A DNA stretch of 64,000 bases from Streptomyces sp. HPF1205 (lineage in GTDB: Bacteria; Actinomycetota; Actinomycetes; Streptomycetales; Streptomycetaceae). The position numbers and the translations under genes are program-made. Positions 17,233-27,379 of this stretch are shown here, piece after piece. The notes beneath the pieces were generated by a model, which was given only the letters and a program-made list of their open reading frames with translations, did no database searches and had not been told where the DNA came from. How positions within the stretch are numbered: the first letter of the stretch is position 1; each line of letters begins with the position of its first letter. Where the stretch lies: the NCBI RefSeq assembly GCF_020400825.1, contig NZ_JAINVH010000006.1, positions 231,820 to 295,819 of the forward strand, in the 5' to 3' direction.

Positions 17233-18195
17233 ATGTTTGCCGTGTATGCCGCGCGCATCGATCCCGATCGGCCGCTGAGCGGCCTGGAGCTCGGGGAGCG
17301 TCCCGAGCCGGACTCGCGCGAGGGGTGGACGACGGTCACCGTCAAGGCCGCCTCGCTCAACCACCACGACCTGTGGTCGCTGCGGGGCGTCGGCCTGCCC
17401 GCGGACAAGCTGCCGATGATCCTGGGCTGCGACGCCGCCGGGATCGACGAGGACGGCAACGAGGTCGTGCTGCACTCCGTCATCGGGCAGACCGGCCACG
17501 GCGTCGGGCCGGGCGAGCGCAGGTCGCTGCTCACCGAGCACTACCAGGGCACCTTCGCCGAGCGGGTGAGCGTGCCGGTCTGGAACGTGCTGCCCAAGCC
17601 GGCGGAGCTGTCCTTCGAGGAGGCGGCCTGCATGCCGACCGCGTGGCTGACCGCCTACCGGATGCTGTTCACCAACGCCGGGGTGCGGCCGGGGGACTCG
17701 GTGCTCGTGCAGGGCGCCGGCGGCGGGGTGGCGACCGCGGCCATCGTGCTGGCCCGGGCGGCGGGCCTGCGGGTCCACGCGACCAGCAGGGACGCGGCCA
17801 AGCGGGAACGCGCGCTGGAGCTGGGGGCGCACGCGGTGCACGAGGCCGGCGCGCGGCTGCCCGAGCGGGTCGACGCGGTCATCGAGACCGTGGGGGCGGC
17901 CACCTGGTCCCACTCCGTCAGGTCGCTGCGGCCCGGCGGCACCCTCGTCACCTCCGGCGCGACCAGCGGGCTCAACCCGAAGTCCATGGAGCTGAACCGG
18001 ATCTTCTTCCTGGAGATGCGGATCGTCGGCTCCACCATGGGCACCAAGGACGAGCTGCGGGAACTGCTGTCCTTCTGCGCGCTGACCGGGGTGCGCCCGG
18101 TGATCGACTCCGTACTGCCGCTGGACCGGGCCCGTGAGGGCTTCGAACGACTGGAGCGGGGCGAGGTGTTCGGGAAGATCGTGCTCACCGCCTGA
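17233..18195 (+). CDS. Zinc-binding dehydrogenase / quinone oxidoreductase (MDR superfamily)
   Basis: Protein of 320 residues. GroES-like part at the N-terminus (VKAASLNHHDLWSLRGVG, then ILGCDAAGID) and a Rossmann domain with VLVQGAGGGVATAAIVLARA for NADPH. The catalytic-zinc Cys/His set of true alcohol dehydrogenases and the structural Cys cluster are not visible, so it is nearer to quinone or enoyl reductase-like MDR proteins. Likely reduces a small carbonyl or quinone with NADPH. It ends 18 bp before the convergent padR gene. Confidence 0.85.
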   Translation: MFAVYAARIDPDRPLSGLELGERPEPDSREGWTTVTVKAASLNHHDLWSLRGVGLPADKLPMILGCDAAGIDEDGNEVVLHSVIGQTGHGVGPGERRSLLTEHYQGTFAERVSVPVWNVLPKPAELSFEEAACMPTAWLTAYRMLFTNAGVRPGDSVLVQGAGGGVATAAIVLARAAGLRVHATSRDAAKRERALELGAHAVHEAGARLPERVDAVIETVGAATWSHSVRSLRPGGTLVTSGATSGLNPKSMELNRIFFLEMRIVGSTMGTKDELRELLSFCALTGVRPVIDSVLPLDRAREGFERLERGEVFGKIVLTA

Positions 18196-18213
18196 CCGGT
18201 TGGCGGGCGCGGT

Positions 18214-19191
18214 TCACGGCGCCGGTTCGCCGCCTGAGCGGAGGGCGGCGATGATGTGGGCCGTCGCGGCCTTGATGTGGTGGCGGGCCTCGCGCAGCCG
18301 GGCGTCGTCGACGCCGTGGTCGCGGGCCGCGTCACGGACGTCGTCGCGGAAGCGGTCCAGGAGGCGTTCGAGGTCGCGCAGGGGGTCGGCCGAGGGGGGC
18401 GTGTCGTCCTCGGCGGGCTGCGGCGGGGCGGGGGCGTAGCCCCAGGGCGGCCCCCACTTGCCGCCGGTGCCGGTGCTTGAGCCGGCGCCCATGCCGGTGC
18501 TCGTGCCCGCGCCCATGCCGGCCCCGGCGCCCGGCCCCATGCCGAACCGGCCCAGTTCGCGGCTGAGTTCGGCCAGCCCCTCGCGCAGCCCGGTCTGCCA
18601 GTCGCCCGCCCGCGCGTACTCCTGCACCTGCCGCTGCACCTGCTGGGCGATCCGCTGCACCTCGTCGCGCGTGCTGTCCATCGCCTCGCGCGCGGCCTTG
18701 GCCTGCTGGCGCGCCTCGCGGGCCTCCTCCTTGGCCTGCCGGGCCTGCTCCTTCCAGGCGCGCCTGGCCGCCCGCTCGGACGTCCCGCCGCCGGTGTCCG
18801 AGGCCTGGGTCCGCTGGGCGGCCGCCTTGACCTCCTGGCGCAGGTCGCCCGCCGCCCCCCGTACGTCCTCGCGGATCTCGGCGGCCAGGGCGGAGACCGA
18901 CTCGCGGATCTCGGCCTCCAGGCCAGCCATCTCGTCGGCCCGGGAACGCAGTTCGGCCCGGCCCGCGTCGGTGAGGGAGTACACCTTGCGGCCGCCCTCG
19001 GTGGAGTGGGTGACCAGGCCCTCCTTCTCCAGCTTGGCAAGCCGCGGGTAGACGGTGCCCGCCGAGGGCGCGTAGAGCCCCTGGAACCGCTCCTCCAGCA
19101 GCCTGATCACCTCGTAGCCGTGGCGCGGCGACTCGTCCAGCAGCTTGAGCAGGTACAGCCGGAGCCGGCCGTGGCCGAAGACGGGGGCCAT
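18214..19191 (-). CDS. PadR family transcriptional regulator with long coiled C-terminus
   Basis: Regulator of 325 residues. The PadR winged helix (residues ~1-85) is clear: LLKLLDESPRHGYEVIRLLE, then LYAPSAGTVYPRLAKLEKEG. Beyond it is an unusually long tail with a predicted coiled coil rich in Q, R, E and A (~130-190), a Gly/Met/Thr low-complexity stretch, and a last helical segment. Typical PadR proteins are much shorter. The gene is 1 bp behind the DUF4097 gene in one operon, and the promoter of that operon carries a palindrome overlapping the -10, consistent with autorepression. Confidence 0.85.
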   Translation of the reverse strand: MAPVFGHGRLRLYLLKLLDESPRHGYEVIRLLEERFQGLYAPSAGTVYPRLAKLEKEGLVTHSTEGGRKVYSLTDAGRAELRSRADEMAGLEAEIRESVSALAAEIREDVRGAAGDLRQEVKAAAQRTQASDTGGGTSERAARRAWKEQARQAKEEAREARQQAKAAREAMDSTRDEVQRIAQQVQRQVQEYARAGDWQTGLREGLAELSRELGRFGMGPGAGAGMGAGTSTGMGAGSSTGTGGKWGPPWGYAPAPPQPAEDDTPPSADPLRDLERLLDRFRDDVRDAARDHGVDDARLREARHHIKAATAHIIAALRSGGEPAP

Positions 19192-19192
19192 G

Positions 19193-20071
19193 TCACACGT
19201 CCTTGCGGAAGGAGGGCGCGGCGGAATCCTCCGGGACCGGTGGCGGGGCGTCCGCGTCGTCCAGGGGCGGCCGGCGCAGCAGCGCGATGGCGCCCGAGAC
19301 GGTGCTCGCCTTCAGCCGGGCCCCGCCCGCGCCGATCCGCCCGGCGATGTGCTTGGCGCCCCACTGGCCGGTGACCCGCAGCTCGCCGAAGTCGCAGGAG
19401 GCGTTGCCGCTCGTGGTGCTCGCGTCCACCTCCGCGTTGCCGGGCTCGGGGATGCGGATGGCGATGTCGCCGGAGACGGTGGTCAGCCGTACGTCGGCGC
19501 CCGCCCCGGGGTCCAGGTCCAGCACCATGCTGCCGCTGACCGAGTCGGCCCTGACCTCCGAGCCGCTGCCCTCGACGACGGTGAGGTCGCCCGAGACGGT
19601 GCCGAACGCGAGGTCGCCGGACAGGGCCTGCGCCTCGACGCTGCCGCCGACCGTGTTGGCCCGCACCGGTCCCGAAAGGCCCACCAGCGTGGTGTCGCCG
19701 CTGACCCCCTGCACCCGGGTCGGCCCCGAGATGCCGGAGATCACCGCGCCCGCGCCGACCACGCCGACCTCGACCTCGGTGCGCTGCGGCACCGCCAGCG
19801 AGACCACCGCGTGCCGCTGCCGGGCGGTGAGCGCCACCCACTTCAGGAAGCCCTTCCAGGGCACGTCGTCGTAGGCGACGGTGAGGGTCCGGCCGGTCAG
19901 CCGCACCTTCAGCGGCGGACCGCCGATCTCGGTCACCTCCACCCGGGCCGGGCCGCCGTCGGTGCCCACCACGTGGACCTCACCGTTGACCAGCCTGACG
20001 TTGACCGTGTCCACGGGCTCGTCGAAGACGAACCTGCCCGGTCCGGTGACGGTCCGCTCCGACGTGCTCAT
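19193..20071 (-). CDS. DUF4097 beta-strand repeat protein (bactofilin-like solenoid)
   Basis: Protein of 292 residues starting MSTSERTVTGPGRFVFDEPV at ATG 20071. From residue ~120 it is built of repeated beta-strand turns such as VSGDTTLVGLSGP, VSGDLTVVEGSGSE and VSGDIAIRIPEPG, giving a right-handed solenoid typical of DUF4097. No signal peptide is seen. First gene of a two-gene operon with padR. Such pairs are widespread in streptomycetes and often linked to envelope stress; a function cannot be stated from sequence. Confidence 0.82.
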   Translation of the reverse strand: MSTSERTVTGPGRFVFDEPVDTVNVRLVNGEVHVVGTDGGPARVEVTEIGGPPLKVRLTGRTLTVAYDDVPWKGFLKWVALTARQRHAVVSLAVPQRTEVEVGVVGAGAVISGISGPTRVQGVSGDTTLVGLSGPVRANTVGGSVEAQALSGDLAFGTVSGDLTVVEGSGSEVRADSVSGSMVLDLDPGAGADVRLTTVSGDIAIRIPEPGNAEVDASTTSGNASCDFGELRVTGQWGAKHIAGRIGAGGARLKASTVSGAIALLRRPPLDDADAPPPVPEDSAAPSFRKDV

Positions 20072-20124
20072 CGTTCCCCTCCGGGCGCTCGGCCAACGCA
20101 ACATATCGCGTCTTCCCGATAGAC

Positions 20125-20152
20125 ACGATATATCGCGTGCCGCGGAAGTCAA
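20125..20152 (-). promoter_or_regulatory. Promoter of the DUF4097-padR operon, with operator palindrome over the -10
   Basis: On the minus strand, -35 TTGACT (20147-20152) is separated by 16 bp from -10 TATCGT (20125-20130). The perfect palindrome CGATATATCG (20126-20135) overlaps this -10, and a second copy of its flank, ATATCGCGT, lies at 20103-20111 (first copy 20130-20138). The layout suits autorepression by the PadR product. Confidence 0.6.
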
Positions 20153-20188
20153 GCGGCAGCGGGCAGGGCGGGCGCCCCAGGGCGCGGG

Positions 20189-20380
20189 CTACGCCTCGTC
20201 GTCCACGTCGTCCTCGTCGTCCAGCCGGGCCAGCCAGGTGGCCAGCCGCTCTACCGGGATCTCGAACTCGGGGTTCAGGTCGACGAACTCGCGCAGCCGG
20301 TCGGACAGCCACTCGAAGGTGACCTCCTCCTCGCCGCGCCTGTCGGCGAGCTCCTCGATGCCGCGGTCGGTGAAGTACAC
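20189..20380 (-). CDS. Small acidic protein, DUF6104-like
   Basis: Short protein of 63 residues, from GTG 20380 with ribosome site CGGAGC 6 nt upstream. It reads VYFTDRGIEELADRRGEEEV and ends in an Asp/Glu tail (LARLDDEDDVDDEA). This small conserved protein is common in streptomycetes; I associate it with DUF6104, with no known function. An ORF in the same frame extends upstream to 20473, but that part is not conserved and lacks a good ribosome site. Confidence 0.7.
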   Translation of the reverse strand: MYFTDRGIEELADRRGEEEVTFEWLSDRLREFVDLNPEFEIPVERLATWLARLDDEDDVDDEA

Positions 20381-20616
20381 GATCTGCTCCGGAACGGTCG
20401 GGGGACGGTTGGACGTTGGGGGTACGGGAAACAACAGCTCACAGACGCCGGCGGGACCGGTCGGCGACTGCACCGCAAGGATAGGCAGGTCCGCCGGGCC
20501 CTCGCGCGGGCCGGGGGCGGGCGGATAGCCTTCGGAGACGACGGGGGCCGGTGGGGGGACATGAGGGGCGTACGGAGGGCGGCGAGCGGGCGACCGCCGG
20601 GACCGGGGGGCGCGCG

Positions 20617-22656
20617 ATGACGATCCCGGCCGGGCCGGAAGAGCCGGTGGACCCCGCCGAGATCCTGGTGCCCCTGGTGAGCGCGGCGACCGTGCGCATC
20701 CATGGCCCCGAACCGGGTAGTCCTTTTCGCGGCAGCGGTTTCTTCATCGCTCCCAACTGGGTGCTCACCTGCGCCCACGTCGCGCTGACCGGACAGGAGG
20801 AGTCCGTGGGGGCGGCCCGCAGAGTGTCGGTCGGGTACGGCGACGAGGTGCTCAGCGGCGTCGTGGAGTGGGCCGAGCCCGACGCGGGCCCCGGCCGGGA
20901 CACCGCCCGCTGGCCCGCGCCCGACCTGGCCCTGGTCCGGCTGCTCGACCACGTCGAGCACCCGTGCGTGTGGATCACCGAGCGCACGGCCAAGAGCTAC
21001 ACCACCAACCAGGTCGCCTTCTTCGGCTGGACCCCGCTGGACGCGGGCCCGGGCTCGGGCGAGGTCTACGAGTACAACGGCCGCTGCACCATCAGCGGCC
21101 AGCTCGGCGCGGGCAGCGGCGGGATACTGCGGCTGGGCAACGGCGACGAGATGCCCTACGGGGTGTCCGGCGGTCCCGTGGTGGACCTGGTGCGCGGCGA
21201 GGTCATAGGAGTGCTCAAGTCGCGCCGCCGCGGCCAGGACGGCGGCCTCGCCGTCGGCATCCAGCAGTTACGGCGGCTGCCGGTGGCCAAGGCCCCGCAG
21301 GACGACCTCTACCACCGGGTGATGACCGCCCATGACCTGCACCACGCCGACCACTACCGTTTCGTGCCGGACAACGAGGTCACCTGGACCGACGCGCACG
21401 CCGAGATCGGGGCCACCGCGGGCCGGGCGCTGACCCCCGGCCGCCGCACCCGCCTGCTGGGTCTGCTCGCGCAGTTGCCGCCGCCGGCCGGGGCCCGCGC
21501 GCTGCAGGACATCGTCACCGAGGTGCGCGGCAGCCCGGTCCAGGGCATCCCGCTGGCCCCCCGCGCCTGGCGCGACGGGCTGGGCCTGCTGTACGACCTG
21601 CGGCGCGGCACGATGGAGCTGGAGGCCGTGCTGCGGTACGCGGTGCACGCCGCCACCGCCGATCGCCCGCACCAGGCCGACGACTCCGCCGAGCGCGCCC
21701 TGTGGCGCTGGGCACACGACACGGCCGCTGAGTCCGACAGCCTGACCCGTATGTTCCGCAACACGCTGATGGAGGAGCGCCGCACCCGGCTGCGCACCCG
21801 CGGCGCGGTCACCTTGGAGCGCAGGCCCGCGTACCAGGCCAGGACCGAGGCGCTGCTGGAGATCATCCCGCGCGGCTGGGAGCCGGGCCGGTACGACTGG
21901 CGGGTGAGCGTGATGCCGGTGGGCGGCGAAGTGGACTGCGTGGAGGAGGACTTCAGGGGCACGGCCTTCGCCGACCTGCCGGCGCGGGTCGCCGAGCCGC
22001 TGGCCGAGGCGTTCCGCCGCTGCGACGAGCCCGGCCACACCGCCGCCCTCCAGCTCGCTGTCCCTGGCGCGCTGGTCGCCATGGCCGTCGACACCTGGCG
22101 GCTGCGGCCCGGCGGGCGCATGCTCGGGGCCGAGCGGCCGGTGGTCACCCGCCGCAGCGACCCTCCCCCCGCCGGCGGCGGCCCGCGCCCCGAGGACGAC
22201 GCCGCCCTCATGGCCGAGCGCGAGGACCGCTGGCGCGCCCAGCACCTGCGCCGCCTCGACGCCACCGTGCTCGACTGCGACGAGGTGGCCGGCGGCGACC
22301 TGCCCGAGCCGGCCGTGCTGCGCGAGATGCCCCGCGAGACCGTCCCCGTGCTGTGCCGCGGCGCCGCCACGGCCCCCCAGATGCTGCACGACCTGGTGGC
22401 CGGCGGCCACGCCATCGCGCTGTGGCGCCGCGAACCGGTCGCGCCCGAGGCCCCCTGCGCGGACTACCACCGCGGCATCGAGCAGACGGTACGGCAGGCG
22501 CGCACCGCGGCCGGGCTGCCGGCCGCCGTGACGGCCCTGCGGGCGGACGTCGCCGACGGCGTACCCGAGGCGTACTGGTCCACCGGCCTGATGCTCTTCT
22601 ACGACGACCCCACGCGCCCCCTACCCGGAACCGACGAGCTGCTGGAGACCCCATGA
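20617..22656 (+). CDS. Trypsin-like serine protease with VMAP-type C-terminal region
   Basis: Protein of 679 residues without signal peptide, so probably cytoplasmic. A trypsin-like domain (residues ~18-215) has the triad His54 (VLTCAHV), Asp103 (APDLALVRL) and Ser184 (YGVSGGPV). Residues ~285-400 are helical. The C-terminal ~270 residues (DWRVSVMPVGGEVDCVEEDF, then ALVAMAVDTWRL) fit the vWA-MoxR-associated protein (VMAP) C-terminal domain. In the NTPase-centred conflict systems described by comparative genomics, VMAP proteins are effectors or adaptors for an adjacent MoxR ATPase and vWA protein, which is the order seen here. ATG 20617 was preferred over an in-frame GTG at 20551. Its stop overlaps a micro-ORF that leads into the MoxR gene. 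Confidence 0.82.
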   Translation: MTIPAGPEEPVDPAEILVPLVSAATVRIHGPEPGSPFRGSGFFIAPNWVLTCAHVALTGQEESVGAARRVSVGYGDEVLSGVVEWAEPDAGPGRDTARWPAPDLALVRLLDHVEHPCVWITERTAKSYTTNQVAFFGWTPLDAGPGSGEVYEYNGRCTISGQLGAGSGGILRLGNGDEMPYGVSGGPVVDLVRGEVIGVLKSRRRGQDGGLAVGIQQLRRLPVAKAPQDDLYHRVMTAHDLHHADHYRFVPDNEVTWTDAHAEIGATAGRALTPGRRTRLLGLLAQLPPPAGARALQDIVTEVRGSPVQGIPLAPRAWRDGLGLLYDLRRGTMELEAVLRYAVHAATADRPHQADDSAERALWRWAHDTAAESDSLTRMFRNTLMEERRTRLRTRGAVTLERRPAYQARTEALLEIIPRGWEPGRYDWRVSVMPVGGEVDCVEEDFRGTAFADLPARVAEPLAEAFRRCDEPGHTAALQLAVPGALVAMAVDTWRLRPGGRMLGAERPVVTRRSDPPPAGGGPRPEDDAALMAEREDRWRAQHLRRLDATVLDCDEVAGGDLPEPAVLREMPRETVPVLCRGAATAPQMLHDLVAGGHAIALWRREPVAPEAPCADYHRGIEQTVRQARTAAGLPAAVTALRADVADGVPEAYWSTGLMLFYDDPTRPLPGTDELLETP

Positions 22657-22730
22657 CGACAAGGGAGAGCACGCGCAGGAGCAGGGCACAAGGACCGGCG
22701 GCCACCGGTGGCGCGGGGGCGGAGAAGTGA
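22653..22730 (+). CDS. Putative 25-residue coupling micro-ORF
   Basis: An ATG at 22653 overlaps the TGA of the trypsin-VMAP gene (ATGA, 22653-22656). Its own TGA at 22728-22730 overlaps the GTG start of the MoxR gene (GTGA, 22727-22730). The 25-residue product (MTTRESTRRSRAQ...) is basic and of low complexity. It would let ribosomes pass without a break from gene to gene. The peptide itself may have no function. This is inference from geometry only. Confidence 0.4.
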   Translation: MTTRESTRRSRAQGPAATGGAGAEK

Positions 22731-23758
22731 GCGACCTCTCCGGCATCAGCGAGACCGACCCGGCCGGCGAGTGGCTGATCTACCGCGGCACCGGCGAGCC
22801 CCACTCCGGCATCGAGGACCTGCCCGAGCCGCCACCCTGGCGGGACTTCGACGGCGGCCCCCTGGTCGAGCCCGGCCCGGGCGCCGATTCCTCCTCGGCG
22901 AGACGGCTGGGCGCCTACCGGCACATGGCCGAGATGCACCGCCCCAGCCCCGAGGAGCTGGAGATGGTCAACGCGGCCCTCTACCTGCGCCGCCCGCTGC
23001 TGGTCACCGGCAGCCCGGGGACCGGCAAGAGCACACTCGCGCACGCCGTCGCGTACGAACTGGGCCTGGGCCGGGTGCTGCACTGGCCGATCGTCAGCCG
23101 CAGCGTGCTCCAGGACGGCCTGTACCGGTACGACGCCATCGCGCGGCTGCAGGACACCCAGATCGCCGCCAACTCCGGTACGCCCGTCCCCGGCGGCATC
23201 GGCAGCTACATCCGGCTGGGCCCGCTGGGCACCGCCCTGCTGCCCACCGCGAAGCCGCGGGTGCTGCTCATCGACGAGCTGGACAAGAGCGACATCGACC
23301 TGCCCAACGACCTGCTCAACGTCATGGAGGAGGGCGAGTTCGGCATCCCGGAGCTGGAGCGGCTGGCCGAGCGCGAGCCGCAGGTCGAGGTGCTCACCGA
23401 CGACGGCGCCAAGGTCACGGTGGGGGAAGGGCGCATCCGCTGCCGCGCCTTCCCGTTCGTGGTGCTGACCAGCAACGGGGAACGGGACTTCCCGCCGCCG
23501 CTGCTGCGCCGCTGCATCCACCTGGAGCTGGGCCGCCCGGACCACAAGCGGCTGTCCACGGTGGTACGGGCGCACCTGGGCGACGAGGCGGCGACGGTCG
23601 GCGACGACCTGGTGAAGCGCTTCCTGGAGCGGTCGCGCAGCGAACTGCTCGCCACCGACCAGTTGCTGAACGCGATCTACCTCACCCACCACGCGGCCCC
23701 GCCCACCCGCTCCCGGCTCGCCGACATGCTCATCCAGCGCCTCGACCGGCCCAGGTGA
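22727..23758 (+). CDS. MoxR-family AAA+ ATPase
   Basis: AAA+ ATPase of 343 residues. Walker A GSPGTGKS at residues 95-102, Walker [10 protein letters not shown] at 179-187, sensor 1 [19 protein letters not shown] with the arginine-finger region, and a helical lid after residue ~270. MoxR ATPases act as chaperone-like remodelers together with a vWA-domain partner, which is encoded 7 bp downstream. The first ~60 residues are a family-specific extension. Start is GTG 22727. In this cluster it would couple ATP hydrolysis to activation or assembly of the trypsin-VMAP and vWA proteins. Confidence 0.9.
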   Translation: MSDLSGISETDPAGEWLIYRGTGEPHSGIEDLPEPPPWRDFDGGPLVEPGPGADSSSARRLGAYRHMAEMHRPSPEELEMVNAALYLRRPLLVTGSPGTGKSTLAHAVAYELGLGRVLHWPIVSRSVLQDGLYRYDAIARLQDTQIAANSGTPVPGGIGSYIRLGPLGTALLPTAKPRVLLIDELDKSDIDLPNDLLNVMEEGEFGIPELERLAEREPQVEVLTDDGAKVTVGEGRIRCRAFPFVVLTSNGERDFPPPLLRRCIHLELGRPDHKRLSTVVRAHLGDEAATVGDDLVKRFLERSRSELLATDQLLNAIYLTHHAAPPTRSRLADMLIQRLDRPR

Positions 23759-23765
23759 GCCGGCC

Positions 23766-26700
23766 ATGGCCAGTTCGCGCCGCGAACCCCCGGACCCCCC
23801 GGACCGCCCGGAACCCGCGGACCGCCGGGACCCGCCGGAACGCCCGGAACCCGCGGACCGCCGGGACCCGCCGGACCGCCCGGAACCCCTGGAGTACCCG
23901 GGCCGATCCGAGTACCCGGGCCGCCGGGACCCGCGTGAGGCCGACCCCCTCGCGCGGGTGGTCTTCGCACTGAGCCAGGCCGGGCTCGACCCCGGGGACG
24001 TCGAACTCGCCGACGCCCTGTGGCTGGCGCGGTGGTCGCGCCCGACCGGGGCCGCCGGGCCGGCCGGCCCGTCCGTCGAGCGCGGGGAGGACGCCGGCCA
24101 CACCCCGCCGCACGGCTTCCAGCACGGCTTCGACGACACCGACGGCAAGGGCGTGCCCCTCGCGCCCCCCGAGCGGGAGCCGGCCGGCGACGCCATGGTC
24201 AGCCTGTACCCCGGCGGCAGCGCCCCCGGCGCCGGCCGCCCCGTGACCGGTACCGGAGCGGTCAACGTCGCCATCCCCGAGGCCGCCGCCCTGCCGCGGC
24301 TGCTCGAACTGCAGTCCGCGCTGCGGCCGTTGCAGCGCTACCGCACCCCGGCCCGCCCGCTGCGCCAGGAGCTGGACGAGGCCGCCACCGCCGAGCGCGC
24401 CGCCCGCGCCGCCGGCCTGCTGACGCCCGTCTTCCGCCCGGTCCCGCGCGGCAACGCCGGGATGCAGCTCCTGATGGACGCCTCCTCCTCGATGTACGTG
24501 TGGGAGCGGATGCTGCGCGAACTGGGGGGTGTCTTCGAACGCCTCGGCGCCTTCCACGAGGTGCAGGTGCGCTACCTGCACGAGACCCCCGAGGGCGCCC
24601 CCGTCGTCGGCGGCCGGTTCGACCCGGAACCGGCCGGGCTGCGCTCCGCCGAGCAGCTCAGCGACCCCACCGGCCGCCGGATCACCCTGCTGGTCAGCGA
24701 CTGCGCCGGGCCGCTGTGGCGGTCCGGCCAGGCCCACCGGCTGCTGCACCGGCTGTCCCGGCACGGCCCCGTCGCCGTGCTGCAGCCGCTGCCCGCCCGG
24801 CTCTGGTCGCGCACCCGGCTGCCGGTGGCGTACGGGGTGCTGCACCGCTCGGAGGGCCTGGTGCCCGCCTCGCCGCTGCGGTTCTCGGCCGGGGCCGCGG
24901 GATACGCGGCGGCGCCCGACGCCGTACCCGTGCCCGTACTGCCGCCCACCGCGCAGGCGCTGGGCGCCTGGGCGCGGCTGCTGGCCGGCACGGGCGCCAC
25001 CGAGGTGCCCGCCGCGGTCGGCTGGGTGCGGCCCGACCAGCCCGCCAGCCACACCGCCCCGCGCCGCTCCACCGTGCCCGCACCCGCGCTCGTCGGCAGG
25101 TTCCGCTCGGCCGCCTCGCCCGCCGCGGCCCAACTCGCCGTCTACCTGGCCGCCGCGCCGCTCTTCCTGCCGGTCATGCAGCTCGTCCAGCGCACCATGC
25201 TGCCCGACTCCGGGCCCGCCGAACTCGCCGAGGTGCTGCTCAGCGGCCTGGTGGTGCGCGCCAAGGGCGAGGACCACCGGTGGTACGAGTTCGCCGACGG
25301 GGTGCGCGACGTGCTGCTCGGCCCGCTCGGCAGGGACGAGGCGCTGCTCGTGCTCAAGCACTGCTCGGAGTACGTCGAGCAGCGGTTCGGCAAGAGCGGC
25401 CCCAACTTCCCCGCGCTGGCGATCACCCAGCTCACCGAGGGCCCGGGCGACCGGATCGCGGACGCCGCCGTGCGCACCGCCGTACAGGAGGCCGCGCGCG
25501 CCACCGCCGTTCGCGAGGCGGCCCGCGCGGGCGAGACGGCCTCCCTGGTCACCGAGTCCCCGCAGCCCTTCGCCGAGGTCGCCGCCCGTGTGCTGGAACG
25601 CTTCATGCCGCTGCCGGAGAACGGCCAGGACCGGGGCACGCCGCTCGGCCGCCCGTCCTCGGTGGTGCGGCGGGCCCGGGAACTGGTGGCCCGGTTCAAC
25701 ACCGAGGGCATGGTGCAGAACCTGCTGGACGCCGTGCAGTTGCTGCGCCGCGCCGCCGCGCAGGAGCGGGTGCGCGGGCTCGACGCCGAGCTGTGGAGCG
25801 AGCTGGCCCAGCAGCTGATCACCCTGTGGCGGCTGCGCGGCGGCGCCGACCTCCTGCGCGAGGCGCAGGACGCGGCCGAGGCCGCCGCCGCGCACCCCGG
25901 CTCGGTGCCCGCCCGCGCCGTGCGCGGCCGGGTCTACCAGGCGGCCGCGGAGGACCGGGCCGCCGCGGGCGACACCAGGGGCGCGCTGGAGCTGCTGCGC
26001 AGGGCGGACCGCGAGTTCACCGCGGTGTGCGCCTCGCCGGGCCTGGACGGTGCCCAACTGCTGTCCGCCACCCTGGAACGGGTGCGGGTGCTGGAGAACC
26101 AGTGGCAGCTCAGCGGCGACGCGGGGCTGCTGCAGGAGACCGTCGGCATGCTGGAGGCGTTCGCCGACTCCTGGCCGCTGTCCGAGCCGCGCCCGAGCGA
26201 CCTCTCGCTCGCCTACGGCCGGGCCCTGCTGCGGCTGGCCCGGGCCGCCCGCGAGCGGGAGCGCGCCGCGGCCTACGCCGACCAGGCGGCCGGCGCCTTC
26301 GCCGCGGCCGTGGACCGGCTGGAACGCGACGAGGCCGGGCCCGAGGCGCGCATCGACGCCACGCTGTCCCTGGTGGACGCCCTGCTGCTGGCCGGGGGGC
26401 GGCTGGCCGAGGCGCAGCGGCTGGTGGACCGCGCGCTCGGCGAGACCCGGGACCGGCTGCTGCGGGCCGCCGTGCTCGTGCGGGCCGGGCGGATCCGGGT
26501 CGCCCGGCACACCGAGGGCGGACCGGCGGGCGAACTGGAGGCGGCGGCGGGGAGGTTCGCCGAGGCGTGCCGGCTCACCCCGCGCGACCGGCCCGAGTAC
26601 AGCGACCTGGTCGCCGAATGGGGCGACGCCCTGCTGGGCCGGGCCGCCCTGCCCGGCGGCGAGCCGTTCGTCAACCGGGCGGTGCTCGTGCTGCGCGACT

Positions 26701-27203
26701 GCCGGATGGAGACCCCGCAGAGCGACCCCCGGCTCGCGGGCCGGCTGCTGATGCTGGGCCGCGCCCTGGTGCTGCGCTACAAGGCCGAGCAGGACCTGGT
26801 GGACCTGCGCGAGGCGGAGCACGTCCTGGGGCTGGCCGTGCAGCCGGCCACCGACCCGGCGCAGATCGCCCGCATCTGGTTCGAGCTGGGCGAGTCGCAC
26901 CGCCTCGGCTACCTGCACGCGCGCCGCCCCGAGCGGCTCGACCAGGCCGCCGACGCCTACCGCAGGGCCGCGGAAGCCGCCGCCGAGGCCGCCCGCGACA
27001 CCCCCGAACCGGCCGCCGTCCTGCGGCTGTCCGCCCTGTCCCACCACTCGCGCGGGGTCGTGTACGAGGCGGCCAGGCGCCCGCGCGCCGCCGCCGACGC
27101 CTACCGCGCCGCGCTGGCCGAGTGGCGCCGGCTCCCGGACGAGGGCGCGGACGAGGGCCGGACGACCGTGGAACGGCTGGCGGATCTGACGGGGGAGGGC
27201 TGA
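23766..27203 (+). CDS. SAV_2336-like protein with vWA domain and C-terminal TPR-like repeats
   Basis: Large cytoplasmic protein of 1145 residues. Residues 1-58 are a repeat of P, D, R and E. Residues ~60-85 ([29 protein letters not shown]) are the SAV_2336 N-terminal helix pair. A von Willebrand A-like domain follows; its metal site is LMDASSSM (DASSS at 238-242), with [10 protein letters not shown] later. Residues ~440-640 are mixed, and from ~660 to the end Ala-rich helical pairs resemble TPR or related solenoid repeats. Known families place such vWA proteins as partners of MoxR ATPases. ATG 23766 is 7 bp after the MoxR stop. Confidence 0.82.
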   Translation: MASSRREPPDPPDRPEPADRRDPPERPEPADRRDPPDRPEPLEYPGRSEYPGRRDPREADPLARVVFALSQAGLDPGDVELADALWLARWSRPTGAAGPAGPSVERGEDAGHTPPHGFQHGFDDTDGKGVPLAPPEREPAGDAMVSLYPGGSAPGAGRPVTGTGAVNVAIPEAAALPRLLELQSALRPLQRYRTPARPLRQELDEAATAERAARAAGLLTPVFRPVPRGNAGMQLLMDASSSMYVWERMLRELGGVFERLGAFHEVQVRYLHETPEGAPVVGGRFDPEPAGLRSAEQLSDPTGRRITLLVSDCAGPLWRSGQAHRLLHRLSRHGPVAVLQPLPARLWSRTRLPVAYGVLHRSEGLVPASPLRFSAGAAGYAAAPDAVPVPVLPPTAQALGAWARLLAGTGATEVPAAVGWVRPDQPASHTAPRRSTVPAPALVGRFRSAASPAAAQLAVYLAAAPLFLPVMQLVQRTMLPDSGPAELAEVLLSGLVVRAKGEDHRWYEFADGVRDVLLGPLGRDEALLVLKHCSEYVEQRFGKSGPNFPALAITQLTEGPGDRIADAAVRTAVQEAARATAVREAARAGETASLVTESPQPFAEVAARVLERFMPLPENGQDRGTPLGRPSSVVRRARELVARFNTEGMVQNLLDAVQLLRRAAAQERVRGLDAELWSELAQQLITLWRLRGGADLLREAQDAAEAAAAHPGSVPARAVRGRVYQAAAEDRAAAGDTRGALELLRRADREFTAVCASPGLDGAQLLSATLERVRVLENQWQLSGDAGLLQETVGMLEAFADSWPLSEPRPSDLSLAYGRALLRLARAARERERAAAYADQAAGAFAAAVDRLERDEAGPEARIDATLSLVDALLLAGGRLAEAQRLVDRALGETRDRLLRAAVLVRAGRIRVARHTEGGPAGELEAAAGRFAEACRLTPRDRPEYSDLVAEWGDALLGRAALPGGEPFVNRAVLVLRDCRMETPQSDPRLAGRLLMLGRALVLRYKAEQDLVDLREAEHVLGLAVQPATDPAQIARIWFELGESHRLGYLHARRPERLDQAADAYRRAAEAAAEAARDTPEPAAVLRLSALSHHSRGVVYEAARRPRAAADAYRAALAEWRRLPDEGADEGRTTVERLADLTGEG
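23805..23889 (+). repeat. 36-bp in-frame tandem repeat, two full copies and a partial third
   Basis: Copies at 23805-23840 and 23841-23876, then a partial copy. Each encodes [12 protein letters not shown] or a near variant. The repeat lies in the disordered N-terminus of the vWA protein. Confidence 0.85.
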
Positions 27204-27379
27204 GACGGGGAACACCTACCGTAGAGGCGGTCGTACGGGTTCCGTACGAGTCGGGGCCGGGCCGCCGGAAGGGCCGGGGAAACGGCCGCCGGAACGGGCG
27301 TCCCCCGGCCGGGGAGACCTGTTGAAACGGCCGCCGAGGCGGCTGCTGAAACGGTTCGGCACATGGAGGGAGGCTCGTG

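Noticed and set aside
23730..27215. 1161-codon minus-strand frame over the vWA gene
   Set aside because: Low-complexity Q/G/A/R translation without motifs, while the plus strand has a MIDAS site and a conserved N-terminal domain.
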